This document shows, piece by piece, positions 26,901-36,167 of a stretch of 64,000 nucleotides of DNA. The notes beneath the pieces were generated by a model. It was given only the letters and a program-made list of their open reading frames with translations, had not been told where the DNA came from and did not search any database. Origin of the DNA: JAHEZL01 sp046074525 (lineage in GTDB: Bacteria; Bacteroidota; Bacteroidia; Flavobacteriales_C; GCA-002722245); NCBI GenBank assembly GCA_046074525.1, contig JBJTOK010000038.1, positions 124,001 through 188,000 on the forward strand. The letters run 5' to 3'. Position numbers and translations under genes: made by a program. Position 1 is the stretch's first letter. Every line of letters begins with the position of its first letter.

Positions 26901-29900
26901 ACACTTCCCGAAGTAAGATTGGCATACACGTTCACTGTAGCAGGAGCGCCTATAGAACCACAGGTTCCCGAAGTAGCTACTCGCTTATAATACATTTTAG
27001 TGGTGAGTGCTGAAGTAGGCGTGTAAGCCGTTCCTGTTTCCCCCGCAATGCTGGTCCAGAAAGAACTATCCGAAGACGATTGCCACTGGTAAGTGTAAGT
27101 GCCTGTAGCACCAGTTGGCAAAGTAACACTGGTAAACGATGCTGGTACTGTATTGTAACAGATGTATTGGTTGGCTGCAACAGTTCCTGCAGTGAGCGGA
27201 GCATACACCGTTACTTTAACCGGAGCCGTGTACACCGGCGCACCTCCCGAAGTCACCATTCTTCGGAACCAGGTAGTATCGGTTAACGTTCCTGCTGTAT
27301 AAGTAGCCAGATCTGCCCCTACAATATCTGTCCACAATGTACTATCTGTAGACGATTGCCACTGATAGGTATAAGTTCCGTTGCCTCCGCTTGCTGCAGT
27401 GGTGCTGGTAAAAGCAGCCGGAGTGGAATTGTAGCAAATGCTTTGGTTGGCTGCAATAACACCCGGATTGGTTGGTGATGCCACTGTAGCGCAAGTCACA
27501 ATATTTTGTGCACCAGGAGAAGGTGTAATACCCTTCATCGCTACATAAGCAGTATTGGTAATTGAACCATTGGTACAAGCCGACACAGTACCGGTCCAGG
27601 TGTACGTAATGGTATCATTGGCCAGCACCGGACCCGCAATTTTAGGCCAGGTCACTGTTCCTGCAACATTGGTTCCTCCATTCGCTGCTGAAACGAAAGT
27701 TACTTCCGCTGGGATGGCATCGGTCATTTGCTGATCAAAACCTGAATCCAGGGCCGTGTAATAATCGGCCAGCACATTAGTTCCCCAGCTGTCTCCTCCG
27801 GCAGCATCTCCGTTGATCAATCCTGCATACCCTGCTTTTACAGTAAATCCACTCTGACTTACAGTTGGTGATCCCGTGGTACTGTTTAGCCATACTTGCG
27901 CAGTACCGCCACTCAGTACAATTTTATAAGTAAACTTTCCTCCCGCTAAAGTGAGGGCCACTGTGCTCTTACTCAAAAGCGTTGTTCCGTTCCAGAAGGC
28001 AACTTCACAATTTCCTGCTCCTCCATTCGGTTTAAAAGTAATGTACTCGCCATTGGCCATAGCTCCGCCAGTATGCCTGAAAGCAACACCAAAAGCAGAA
28101 GAACTTGTTGGTGTGATGGTTCCGGTTAATGTTCCGTTGGTACCATGCGAATATTTATAAGTCATTACTGTATTGCTGTTGGAAACCGAAGTGACATTAC
28201 CAGTGCCAACTGCAACCGTCATATTGGATCCGCCGGATTGCTTAGTCCAGTCGGCAGCAACAGTTGGCGTGTTGACTATCGTACCGTGTGTATTTTTGTA
28301 TCCAATGGTATAAGTAATAGGATCGCCAACATTATAAGAAGTAGTGTTGGCTGTTTTCTTCATGCTTGTTTTTGGTGGTACCACGATGATAGGATCACAA
28401 GTGGAGACCACAATTGCGGTATCTGATACCAGACATTCGTTAGTAGCTGTAGCAGTAGCAACGTTGATATGCGTTTGATCTGCTTTCGGACAAACACCAT
28501 CTACTGTTACCCAGAATTTATATACCGTGCTATCACTGATTTTCATGTTGGCGATAGTTGGCCAGGTGATGGTTCCACCTGACAGATTTCCTGTTGGATA
28601 ACCCGCAAAATAACCACCAAAGGTTACGCCTGCCGGGAGTATATCTGTTACCACTACATTGTTCAGCTCACGCCCCGACAGCGGAGCATCACCATAAATA
28701 CGTCGCCATGTATAGCCATCCCACTCCTCTACTAACTGTTTAGTAATGGTTTTAGTAACGTTATTGGAGCAGTTGTTAGGATGGTATTTCAAAACTGCCT
28801 GATTCGGTAAAAGCGGATCAGTCCAGTCTTTAGCAATTGGCCAGTATACATCGCCGTCAGCAGCATTCATCGTTGGTTCTGCCGACCAATCGGTTGTCCA
28901 GTTGTAATTCGCCCACGCGGCATCATGCACATCAAAAACCAAACGTTGAGGCATCAACGCACCTTCGTGAATAAATCGGCCCTGCCCCGAATAGAAAGCA
29001 AGGAAAGGTGTAATGGTCGCAATCTGATTAGGGAATGTAAGCATGAATCGATGGTTCCATGTAGCCCCGGGGGTGATGGTTTGCTGGGTAGCTGTAGGCG
29101 CTACTGACGAACCTTCATTTACAGTTGTAGCCACCACCCATGTTGGTGGCCCTGGCTTGTTGAGGTAATAGGAAACTCTGTAGTTATTGTAGTTGATATA
29201 GGCTTCTTCAGCACCGTGATAAATTCTGTATTTCAGTTTCAATGTACTGGCAGCAGCTCCTAATCCACCATGTGCGCCGGCCATAATTACACCCTGACGA
29301 CCTCCATTAAGGAAAGGCACCGACTTATTTTTCACAACAATGGTATACGACACAGTATCACCTGGATGCAACTGGCTTTTGGAAGCTGTTTTGGTAATAT
29401 TGAGTGGGTGCTCAGAAAGAATATCCACACAGTTTCTTTCCATTACAGGAGTAATTCTGTTAGGGTATTCGTTGCTGGTCCAACCACTACCATTGGTACA
29501 ACTGATCGTTGCCTGATTACACAACCTTCCTGTAGCACTCTTCTCCACTTTCACCACCACTTTTATACTGTCCATCGTCGCTGCGAGTCCGCCGGTTTTG
29601 AAACCAGTAACATTTCCGATATTGAAGGTTAGGGTATTTCCCGAAACAGTAGCCGGCTTGGTAGAGCTAACATAAGTGAGTCCCGCCGGAAGTGCATCCA
29701 CAATCTTTACCCCGGTAGCGTCGGTTTTTCCATAATTTCGATAAGAAATGGTATAGGTAATCTGGTCACAGGTAGAAGCATAGGTTTTGTCTACTGCCAT
29801 GTACACTTTCATATTTGCTGGCCCACTTCCGAAATCCAGGGGATCATGCAGGTTTCCGGAAAGCACCAGCATCCCAAGCAAACGCTTCCACTCATGAAAA

Positions 29901-31441
29901 TAGCGGGCACGGGAAGTGAGATATTTTTGTGCTGGATCATTGTACTGGTCCCATTCTATAACACATTGACGGAACATCTGCGCCATCAAATTTCTATCGC
30001 CAGAAATTACTGCCGCCGGTGAACTTGTACCATGAGCCCAGTTAAGAGGAAATGCACCTCCTCCGGTTCCATCGGGATTGTAATCCCATTTAACGTTAGG
30101 TGGTCCGCCATAATCAAGGGTATTGTGTGTGCGACAAGAATTATTGTATGGCGCGGCCTCAGGCGCTTTCATAAAAGCGGCCAAACGTAAGGCGGCATCA
30201 TATTCATAAGAATTTGAGCCCGCAGTGTATTCATGCGTCACGGGATTCCAGGTATTGGCAGGTGCACCATTCCACAAATAATTCAGATGTGTTCGCCAAG
30301 CCCATCGATTATCTTCAGATGCATTGAAATGACTGAAAGTAGTTGCTGTTCCTGTAACTGTGTAAGTACCTGCCCAGGTAATATAGCCTTTAGCATGCGC
30401 CTGTCCGACCAGCCAGTCGTCGGATGCCTCCGCCCGCTTATATTGTTCAATACACCATGGAGCAGATGGACCTGCAGCAGCACCTTCAGCAGTAAGCATT
30501 TCGTAAAAACTCCTGTAGTAAGATGGTGCCGCATAATCTACATAATTCGATTGCGGCCCCTTGGTTTCAGGGATCATCCCTTTATATCCTCCAGTAGCCC
30601 AGTTGGTCGTTTCCCCCCAGGAATCTCCTCCTTTATGATAACCATCCAAACCTATTACTCCTGAAACATAATTAACATTATTCAAATTAAACTTTAGTGT
30701 GTCCACCATAGTTTTAATGTACTTGATTGCTTCCTGTTTATAAGTTACTGGCTGACCGCTACAAGGATCAATGCAAATAGTAGCATTGTCACCCCATTGC
30801 TTCCAAGCAATCAGTAAAGCCATCGCGACATCCACGTCTCCATCCATTGCTGAATTTCCTCCGAGTGCACCTCCCAGTACGTCAGTAGGAGCGCCCAGGC
30901 TTCCTGCACCGGAAATACCCGGACTATAAGAATACCCAGGAGAGTTAACCACGCAATCAATAAAGCGTTTTGTTTTCTGGAACTGACGATCATGCGCCCA
31001 CATATAATATCCGTCGAAAGTAGCCTTGTCAGCCATGTAAGCAGCTGCTAGCAAAAAATATCCATCGCCTTCTACGCAAGTGCAATGGCCAACATCCGCA
31101 CCTGAGGCAACATCATGCGGCATAATGTATTTTACACCGGCAACAGTCACCGGCCCGTATGCACCTCCTTTATTTACATTGTAAGTTAAGCTGTTGGTCA
31201 TGATCTGATAAGCATCCCTAACCCTCTGCTCCATCTCGGCATGCGGTACTCCTACTCCATTTTGTGAAGCGAGTGATGTTCCTCCGGCGTAATCCTTAAA
31301 CTGAGGAAAAGGGAAATTAGGATTCCCTGAATTGATAGCAACTGTTACCTGAGAAAATACAGTTGTAGATAAAAGCAAAAAAGCACAAAGAAGAACTTGC
31401 GCTGAAGAACGAAAATCATGAAGAGGAAAACTTGGTTGCAT
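23939..31441 (-). CDS. GH8 family multimodular cellulase/endoglucanase with CHU_C T9SS sorting domain (2500 residues)
   Basis: A giant exported enzyme. The ATG at 31441 is preferred to a TTG two codons earlier and gives a signal peptide ending at FSQ (residue 31). The GH8 domain spans about 43-533: CVEGDGYFLLAAAYM holds the likely general acid (Glu124) and SAMDGDVDVAMALLIAWKQW matches the GH8 signature with Asp200, though Met replaces the usual Ser/Thr. Next come DUF11 domains (about 540-665, 680-1000, 1020-1310, the latter two interrupted by beta modules), three Ig-like domains (about 1325-1600), eight SprB-like repeats (about 1605-2230), two PKD domains (DFGDG) and a CHU_C gliding-type C-terminal domain (about 2403-2500, FTPNGDG, FDRWGE, WNGK). 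GH8 enzymes cut beta-1,4-glucan or xylan; T9SS would place it on the cell surface. Confidence 0.9.
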   Translation of the reverse strand: MQPSFPLHDFRSSAQVLLCAFLLLSTTVFSQVTVAINSGNPNFPFPQFKDYAGGTSLASQNGVGVPHAEMEQRVRDAYQIMTNSLTYNVNKGGAYGPVTVAGVKYIMPHDVASGADVGHCTCVEGDGYFLLAAAYMADKATFDGYYMWAHDRQFQKTKRFIDCVVNSPGYSYSPGISGAGSLGAPTDVLGGALGGNSAMDGDVDVAMALLIAWKQWGDNATICIDPCSGQPVTYKQEAIKYIKTMVDTLKFNLNNVNYVSGVIGLDGYHKGGDSWGETTNWATGGYKGMIPETKGPQSNYVDYAAPSYYRSFYEMLTAEGAAAGPSAPWCIEQYKRAEASDDWLVGQAHAKGYITWAGTYTVTGTATTFSHFNASEDNRWAWRTHLNYLWNGAPANTWNPVTHEYTAGSNSYEYDAALRLAAFMKAPEAAPYNNSCRTHNTLDYGGPPNVKWDYNPDGTGGGAFPLNWAHGTSSPAAVISGDRNLMAQMFRQCVIEWDQYNDPAQKYLTSRARYFHEWKRLLGMLVLSGNLHDPLDFGSGPANMKVYMAVDKTYASTCDQITYTISYRNYGKTDATGVKIVDALPAGLTYVSSTKPATVSGNTLTFNIGNVTGFKTGGLAATMDSIKVVVKVEKSATGRLCNQATISCTNGSGWTSNEYPNRITPVMERNCVDILSEHPLNITKTASKSQLHPGDTVSYTIVVKNKSVPFLNGGRQGVIMAGAHGGLGAAASTLKLKYRIYHGAEEAYINYNNYRVSYYLNKPGPPTWVVATTVNEGSSVAPTATQQTITPGATWNHRFMLTFPNQIATITPFLAFYSGQGRFIHEGALMPQRLVFDVHDAAWANYNWTTDWSAEPTMNAADGDVYWPIAKDWTDPLLPNQAVLKYHPNNCSNNVTKTITKQLVEEWDGYTWRRIYGDAPLSGRELNNVVVTDILPAGVTFGGYFAGYPTGNLSGGTITWPTIANMKISDSTVYKFWVTVDGVCPKADQTHINVATATATNECLVSDTAIVVSTCDPIIVVPPKTSMKKTANTTSYNVGDPITYTIGYKNTHGTIVNTPTVAADWTKQSGGSNMTVAVGTGNVTSVSNSNTVMTYKYSHGTNGTLTGTITPTSSSAFGVAFRHTGGAMANGEYITFKPNGGAGNCEVAFWNGTTLLSKSTVALTLAGGKFTYKIVLSGGTAQVWLNSTTGSPTVSQSGFTVKAGYAGLINGDAAGGDSWGTNVLADYYTALDSGFDQQMTDAIPAEVTFVSAANGGTNVAGTVTWPKIAGPVLANDTITYTWTGTVSACTNGSITNTAYVAMKGITPSPGAQNIVTCATVASPTNPGVIAANQSICYNSTPAAFTSTTAASGGNGTYTYQWQSSTDSTLWTDIVGADLATYTAGTLTDTTWFRRMVTSGGAPVYTAPVKVTVYAPLTAGTVAANQYICYNTVPASFTSVTLPTGATGTYTYQWQSSSDSSFWTSIAGETGTAYTPTSALTTKMYYKRVATSGTCGSIGAPATVNVYANLTSGSVGSPQSICANTVPAALTQLTAAAGGTGSYSYKWQSSTDNSNFFDINLATALGYAPGALGVTTYFKRLATSGTCGTVGSASVKITVLPSDSAKILPAGPFCNSDPATTIQLTGGSTSGGTWSGSGITNTSSGAFDPSGLSLGSYKIKYATAGACPESDSINILISNGISLTITSATTSYCHNASQDTIEVNTPGGVFWTTSGKGISDVNFGYYDPKLADVGTDTIWYGKAGQCGDTAFLAISVLSIDTAKITTGQAFCESQGAVTIEKEAVSDAGTWSGTGITNPATGAFDPSVGAGTYLMTYTTSGTCKVTDTASVKVYGQMIAIILTSDTTLCENATAKQILLSNNSTPGGTWLSAPAMGLVSNTGLFDPAVSGAGIFKVYYVAPGATIGCSAADSVLITVGMTDTAKITLGQGPFCLNDPLQTLKADAVSSAGTWSGTGITNANTGEFDPSAATVGAHLITYKTSGACWVQDTMTIHVVNQMVADITKTTVSICEDTTLYQIQLSGATTPGGSWTSVPAGLVDATGKFDPSLATAGTTYKVVYVVSGATPTCSAKDSVDIIVVAREEAAITSAADSLCSYDAAVQLTSLNPGGVWTGTGVNASGMFDPAIATAGGPYAVRYKISGATGTCPDEDTIMISVLDPKDASIQAAGPFCENLPKQQLVANTAGGTFSGPGVSASGLFDPAVAGQGLHWIKYTQGGLCPNTDSIQIQVDALPQAIIAPDVAGGCVPVTINFTDSSTANVLSAHWDFGDGATQDITAADASTSHTYTKAGNGILVTLSVVFTNGCVADTATSVIISEVPVAGFVYSPDPVSSLDPTVTFDNESTGATNYLWDFGMLGTPSASANEDEIVLFNTPEGDTIPVTLIAQNAMCADTVMKEIYIKGQFTLYIPNAFTPNGDGKNEVFYPAGINHKCDKCDNYEFLIFDRWGEVIFKSTVIDEPWNGKRANTLRDAEIDVYVWKLIYTDSFTGKPKTQIGRVTLFR
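24755..26626 (-). repeat. Eight SprB-like repeats coded within the GH8 gene
   Basis: Eight consecutive units of about 70-80 codons share the pattern CxxxP...GGTWSGTGITN...GxFDPSxAxxGxYxIxY...C...DSxxIxV, each with one Cys near the start and one near the end. Odd and even units differ (GTWSGTGI versus GGTWLSAP/GSWTSVP types), suggesting duplication of a pair. At the DNA level they have diverged, so they are old rather than a recent expansion. Confidence 0.75.
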
Positions 31442-31878
31442 TGTCAAAGTTTAGTTTAATAGTTTAGGTGTTACGAAGCTCTGTATGCTGGGGTTAGCAT
31501 CCAAGCCAGATAGGTAAAAACACGAGGATGCACTAAAGCACTGTCGCGACAAAAAAGAAATTATATAGTTATTAAAAAGGGACATTCGGGGGTTTTAAAA
31601 AATACAATAACAGGACAAAAGCTTGTCTGCCATCGTTAACACCAGTCCCCCCCGGAACTTATTGGATACTCTTTGTGTATGGCTAAGACAATCTCACACC
31701 ATAAAAGTTACATGTTAAGGTAATAATATTTTCAGGGCTGGCAATGACATTTTTTTCATTTTACTTCCTACTGCTAAGCCTTTATGGCACTATGACGATG
31801 AGAATCAAGTCACAATGACACATAAATCATATTGGAGCAAAAATTGACTAGCGATATTTGAAATAAAACAACACATAT
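31442..31878. other. 437-nt intergenic region between GH8 gene and clpB
   Basis: Divergent promoter region of the GH8 gene and clpB. The longest frames are trivial (a 10-codon ATG frame near 31485). No tRNA, repeat or strong hairpin is visible. Close to clpB, TTG at 31833 and TATTTG at 31855-31860 form a weak promoter-like pair (20-nt spacing, one base short of TAnnTTTG). I see no consensus promoter for the GH8 gene. Confidence 0.5.
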
Positions 31879-34524
31879 ATGAATTTCAACAACTTTACCA
31901 TAAAAGCACAGGAAGCCATTCAACGGGCTCAGCAAATTGCCATGGAAAAAGGAAACCAGGCAATTGAAAACGGACACATCATCAAAGGGATTTTTGAAGT
32001 AGATGAAAACGTGACTCCCTTTCTGTTGAAAAAACTGGGAATCAATGACGCTATTATTAAACAGGCCTTGGACAAAATCATCGACTCCTATCCTAAGGTG
32101 AGCGGCGGCAATCAAACCATTGGTCGCTTTGCCATGGAAGGTCTCAACAAGGCACAAAACCTTATTAAGGAGTTCAAAGACGAATACGTTTCCATTGAGC
32201 ATTTGCTACTAGGAATTATCTCCACGAAAGACAATGCAGCTCAGTTACTCAAAGACATGGGCGTGAAGGAAAATGAACTCAAGCAAGCCATTCTTGAATT
32301 ACGTAAAGGCGAAAGAGTAACTTCCCAAAGTCAGGAAGAAACGTATAACTCCCTCAATAAATACGCTAAAAATTTAAACGCACTGGCCAAGGAAGCAAAG
32401 CTTGACCCGGTGATTGGCCGGGATGATGAAATCCGTCGTGTATTACAGATTTTATCACGAAGAACAAAGAACAATCCGATACTGATTGGTGAGCCAGGTG
32501 TTGGTAAAACAGCCATTGCCGAAGGGATTGCGCATCGTATCATCAATGGCGACGTGCCTGAAAACCTGAAGGATAAAACATTGTATTCTCTCGATATGGG
32601 AGCGCTTATCGCCGGGGCAAAATACAAAGGGGAATTTGAAGAAAGACTCAAGGCCGTAGTGAAAGAAGTGACATCTGCGGAAGGACAAATTATTTTGTTC
32701 ATTGATGAAATCCACACTTTGGTTGGTGCCGGAGGTGGTGGTGAAGGTGCCATGGACGCCGCCAATATTCTCAAACCTGCTTTAGCAAGAGGTGAGCTGC
32801 GTGCTATTGGCGCCACTACACTCAATGAATACCAAAAGTATTTCGAAAAAGACAAAGCACTGGAGCGCCGCTTCCAGAAAGTAAATGTTGATGAACCTTC
32901 TACTGAAGATGCTATTTCTATATTGCGCGGACTCAAAGAACGCTATGAAAATCACCATAAAGTGCAAATCAAGGACGAAGCAATTATCGCTGCTGTAGAG
33001 CTTTCGCAACGATATATCACCGACCGCTTCCTGCCCGATAAAGCCATCGACCTTATTGACGAAGCCGCTTCAAAACTACGCATGGAAATCAACTCTAAAC
33101 CTGAAGAATTGGATGAGCTGGAAAGAAAAATCATGCAATTGGAAATTGAGCGCGAAGCCATTAAACGTGAAGGAGACGAAGCTAAATCGGCCCGACTTTC
33201 AGAAGAACTGGCCAATTTAGGCGAGCAAAGAAACAGTTTGAAAGCCAAATGGGAATCTGAAAAAAGTATTGTAGAAACCATTCAGAAAGCCAAAGAAAAA
33301 ATAGAACACCTGAAACTTGAAGCCGAACAGGCAGAGCGTTCAGGAAATTACGGACTGGTGGCTGAAATCCGCTATGGCCGAGTGAAAGAAGCCGAAGCCG
33401 AACTGGAAAACGGCAAGAAAAAACTGGGCGAATTGCAACATTCTTCCAAGATGATTAAGGAGGAAGTAGACAGCGAAGAAATTGCTGATGTGGTGAGTAA
33501 ATGGACAGGAATTCCTGTTCAGAAAATGGTGGAAAGTGAAGTACAGAAACTGCTCCGCCTCGAAGATGAATTACACAAAACCGTGATCGGCCAGGAAGAA
33601 GCGATTCAGGCTATCGCCGATGCCGTACGCCGTAACCGCGCTGGTTTGCAGGATGTCAACCGACCAATAGGCTCCTTCATTTTCCTTGGTACCACCGGTG
33701 TTGGTAAAACCGAATTAGCAAAGGCACTTTCAGATTATCTCTTCAACGACCGCAACGCTATGGTGCGTATCGACATGAGTGAGTATCAGGAAAAACACGC
33801 TGTGTCACGCCTCGTTGGCGCACCTCCGGGATACGTGGGTTATGAAGAAGGCGGTCAACTTACAGAAGCTGTGCGCAGAAAACCTTATTCGGTAGTGCTT
33901 CTCGATGAGATTGAAAAAGCGCATCCTGATGTTTTCAACATCTTATTACAAGTGCTGGATGATGGTCGCCTGACCGACAACAAAGGTCGCGTGGTGAACT
34001 TCAAAAACACAATCATCATCATGACTTCCAACCTTGGAGCCCATATTATACAGGCCAACTTTGCCGATTTGAAAAACAAAAAAATCGACAAAGTGATGGA
34101 GCAAACCAAAACCGAAGTATTTGAAATGCTGCGTCAAACCATCCGTCCGGAGTTCCTCAACCGTATTGATGAAACTATTCTGTTCGCTCCATTGAGCAAG
34201 AGTAATATTCATGGCATTGTTAAAATACAGTTGCGTCACCTGGAAGAGCGACTTGCTCACCAGGGCATCACAATGGAAGCAAGTGAATTTGCACTCGATG
34301 CTCTTTCGGAAAAAGGTTATGATCCTCAGTTTGGTGCGCGTCCGCTCAAAAGAGTTATACAGCGTGATGTACTGAATGAGCTCTCAAAAGAAATATTGAG
34401 AGGCAATATCAAACCACATTCCCATATCCTGCTGGATATTTTCGATGACAAATTTGTCTTTAGAAATAAGGATCTTGAAAAACTCAAAGAACTCGTTGAT
34501 GAAACAGAAAAAGGTAAGAAGTAA
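31879..34524 (+). CDS. clpB: ATP-dependent chaperone ClpB
   Basis: Hexameric AAA+ disaggregase that rescues aggregated proteins with DnaK. The 881-residue protein has the Clp N domain repeats (about 1-150), AAA-1 with Walker A GEPGVGKT (204-211) and Walker B ILFIDEIH, the coiled-coil middle domain (about 400-530) that distinguishes ClpB from ClpA/ClpC, AAA-2 with GTTGVGKT (604-611), and the C-terminal D2-small domain. The length is close to other ClpB. Single gene with its own terminator; heat regulation is likely but no CIRCE or other known operator is visible. Confidence 0.97.
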   Translation: MNFNNFTIKAQEAIQRAQQIAMEKGNQAIENGHIIKGIFEVDENVTPFLLKKLGINDAIIKQALDKIIDSYPKVSGGNQTIGRFAMEGLNKAQNLIKEFKDEYVSIEHLLLGIISTKDNAAQLLKDMGVKENELKQAILELRKGERVTSQSQEETYNSLNKYAKNLNALAKEAKLDPVIGRDDEIRRVLQILSRRTKNNPILIGEPGVGKTAIAEGIAHRIINGDVPENLKDKTLYSLDMGALIAGAKYKGEFEERLKAVVKEVTSAEGQIILFIDEIHTLVGAGGGGEGAMDAANILKPALARGELRAIGATTLNEYQKYFEKDKALERRFQKVNVDEPSTEDAISILRGLKERYENHHKVQIKDEAIIAAVELSQRYITDRFLPDKAIDLIDEAASKLRMEINSKPEELDELERKIMQLEIEREAIKREGDEAKSARLSEELANLGEQRNSLKAKWESEKSIVETIQKAKEKIEHLKLEAEQAERSGNYGLVAEIRYGRVKEAEAELENGKKKLGELQHSSKMIKEEVDSEEIADVVSKWTGIPVQKMVESEVQKLLRLEDELHKTVIGQEEAIQAIADAVRRNRAGLQDVNRPIGSFIFLGTTGVGKTELAKALSDYLFNDRNAMVRIDMSEYQEKHAVSRLVGAPPGYVGYEEGGQLTEAVRRKPYSVVLLDEIEKAHPDVFNILLQVLDDGRLTDNKGRVVNFKNTIIIMTSNLGAHIIQANFADLKNKKIDKVMEQTKTEVFEMLRQTIRPEFLNRIDETILFAPLSKSNIHGIVKIQLRHLEERLAHQGITMEASEFALDALSEKGYDPQFGARPLKRVIQRDVLNELSKEILRGNIKPHSHILLDIFDDKFVFRNKDLEKLKELVDETEKGKK

Positions 34525-34525
34525 A

Positions 34526-34559
34526 CAAAAGCCCCGTATAAAGCGGGGCTTTGTTTTTT
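34526..34559 (+). terminator. Intrinsic terminator after clpB
   Basis: A 9-bp stem (AAAGCCCCG / CGGGGCTTT) with a 7-nt loop and a following T run starts 2 nt after the clpB stop codon. Confidence 0.9.
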
Positions 34560-34599
34560 ATCCTTCTTTCTTATATCTTCAAATTATAAACTACCTCAC

Positions 34600-35076
34600 A
34601 TGAAAAAACTTCTTTTGTATTCCATACCGGTTTTCATCTCCCTTTCCTTTGCACCGAGAAACACGGATCATTGTGATTGCGCGTTTTCCATCTCCGATAT
34701 GGAAGAAGCCATGAAAGACCCTGAAAAAGTAACTTGCCTTGATTTAGGCATGAAGAAACTAAAAGTGGTGCCGGCAGATATTGCCAAACTTTCCAATCTG
34801 GAATGCCTCGACTTATCCTTCAACCAGATTCCCTCTCTTCCCGAATCCTTTATATCACTAACCAAATTGAAATACATCAATCTTGATGGCACCCGCTACA
34901 TGGCTAAAATGCCTCCGGTATTAGCCAAACTGCCAAGCCTCAAAAGAGTTGATGCCAAGGACCATCCGGAATGGAGCGCCGCCACAAAAGATGCTGGAGT
35001 AAAATTGCTTCCGGGTGTGAATGTGGTATATGAAGAGCCTGCTGAAACGGAGGTTGATGTTCCGACGACAAAGTAA
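34600..35076 (+). CDS. Exported leucine-rich-repeat protein
   Basis: A 158-residue protein with N-terminal signal MKKLLLYSIPVFISLSFA. It then has a Cys pair (CDCAF) and about four LRR units of the LxxLxLxxNxLxxLPxxI type (VTCLDLGMKKLKVVPADIAK, LECLDLSFNQIPSLPESFIS, LKYINLDGTRYMAKMPPVLA in part). The C-terminus is acidic (EEPAETEVDVP). LRR proteins bind proteins, but no partner is evident. It sits after the clpB terminator and converges with the M23 peptidase gene. Confidence 0.8.
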   Translation: MKKLLLYSIPVFISLSFAPRNTDHCDCAFSISDMEEAMKDPEKVTCLDLGMKKLKVVPADIAKLSNLECLDLSFNQIPSLPESFISLTKLKYINLDGTRYMAKMPPVLAKLPSLKRVDAKDHPEWSAATKDAGVKLLPGVNVVYEEPAETEVDVPTTK

Positions 35077-35098
35077 TATAAAATGATATTAACAAGTC

Positions 35099-35124
35099 CA
35101 GTCATACTGAACTTGTTTCAGAAG
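35099..35124. repeat. REP-like intergenic motif with small hairpin
   Basis: The 48-nt gap between the convergent LRR and M23 genes contains GTCATACTGAACTTGTTTCAG, holding a 5-bp inverted repeat CTGAA...TTCAG (35107-35121). It resembles the GTCAT..CTGAA..TTCAG class of dispersed palindromes often seen in Bacteroidota; only one copy is visible here. Confidence 0.4.
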
Positions 35125-36093
35125 TTACTGACTCACCTTCAGCTTCATTCCAGCCGTAAGATGCGTTTTCTTATTGATGCTGTTCCAGTCGCAAAGCTGC
35201 TTAACTGTTACACCATATTGGGTAGCTACTTTATACAAGTAATCCCCACCTTTTACCGTATGGAAAACAGTCCCGACAGGATACGCCGCAAAACCTGCTT
35301 TGGTCTTTTTCACCACTACAGTTTCACTTAAAATCTGCTTTTTATTAAGGTCGATAATGAAGCGCGGATTAACAGGATAGCCCTTAAATCTCATTTCAAA
35401 ATGAAGATGCGCACCTCTTGAGCGACCTGTATTTCCCCCTTTACCAATGAGCTGACCTGGGTCAACCATATCCCCTGGCTTTACCAGTATCTTGGATAAA
35501 TGAGCATATACAGTTTCAAATCCATTGTAATGACGGATCACCACCACATTGCCAAAGCTACCATAGCGCTTGGCCACGCGCACCATACCCCGGAAAGCTG
35601 ATACTACAGGATCGCCTGTATTGAGAGCGATATCAATACCGTTATGCATCTTGCCATCGCGGTAACCATATAATGAAGTAATGATTCCGTTGACTGGCAT
35701 AACAAATCCGCAACCATTTAGTTTATCCACCAGGTCACAGGTATAAGTTGTATCCGTTAAAGGAAGTTCAGCAGCATGTACATTAGGATTTTCAGTATCC
35801 CATAATTCATACAAATCATGTGATGGTGGATTGGTATCGATAGCCACTTCATAAAAAGACTCGCTTGCCAGTCGCTTATTCAAGGCATCCAACACACAAT
35901 AAGAAATAGTATCCCCATTCAGAAGGGAGTCGACGAGGTAAACTAATTTTTCTTTACTAAGTTGCGATTGCTGAATCATATTTACGAGAGCTTCTTCGTC
36001 CTTTTCGGCAGCAGACTTATCGAGTCCACCTGAGGCCGAAGCAAACAAAAAGAGTCCCAGTATTATAAATATGTTCTTTAAATAAAATCGCAT
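35125..36093 (-). CDS. M23 family metallopeptidase with C-terminal LysM domain
   Basis: An exported 322-residue peptidoglycan hydrolase. After the signal peptide (residues 1-22) and a helical linker comes the LytM/M23 domain with the zinc ligands intact: H150 and D154 in MHNGIDIAL and H229/H231 in HLHFE. The C-terminal 45 residues (HTVKGGDYLYKVATQYGVTVKQL...NSI) form a LysM domain. All catalytic residues are present, so it should be an active D,D- or glycyl-endopeptidase acting on cell-wall crosslinks in the periplasm. Confidence 0.92.
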   Translation of the reverse strand: MRFYLKNIFIILGLFLFASASGGLDKSAAEKDEEALVNMIQQSQLSKEKLVYLVDSLLNGDTISYCVLDALNKRLASESFYEVAIDTNPPSHDLYELWDTENPNVHAAELPLTDTTYTCDLVDKLNGCGFVMPVNGIITSLYGYRDGKMHNGIDIALNTGDPVVSAFRGMVRVAKRYGSFGNVVVIRHYNGFETVYAHLSKILVKPGDMVDPGQLIGKGGNTGRSRGAHLHFEMRFKGYPVNPRFIIDLNKKQILSETVVVKKTKAGFAAYPVGTVFHTVKGGDYLYKVATQYGVTVKQLCDWNSINKKTHLTAGMKLKVSQ

Positions 36094-36167
36094 TATTCCC
36101 TGTTAAGTTTTTTATCAAGGGTCGACAAGATAGAAAAACATTATTTAACGAGCAAGCCGTTGAGCAA

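Noticed and set aside
31442..31878. Small genes or heat-shock operator upstream of clpB
   Set aside because: Only trivial frames and no CIRCE-type inverted repeat found.
32331..32936. 200-codon frame opposite clpB
   Set aside because: Shadow of the clpB coding sequence; low-complexity Ser-rich translation.
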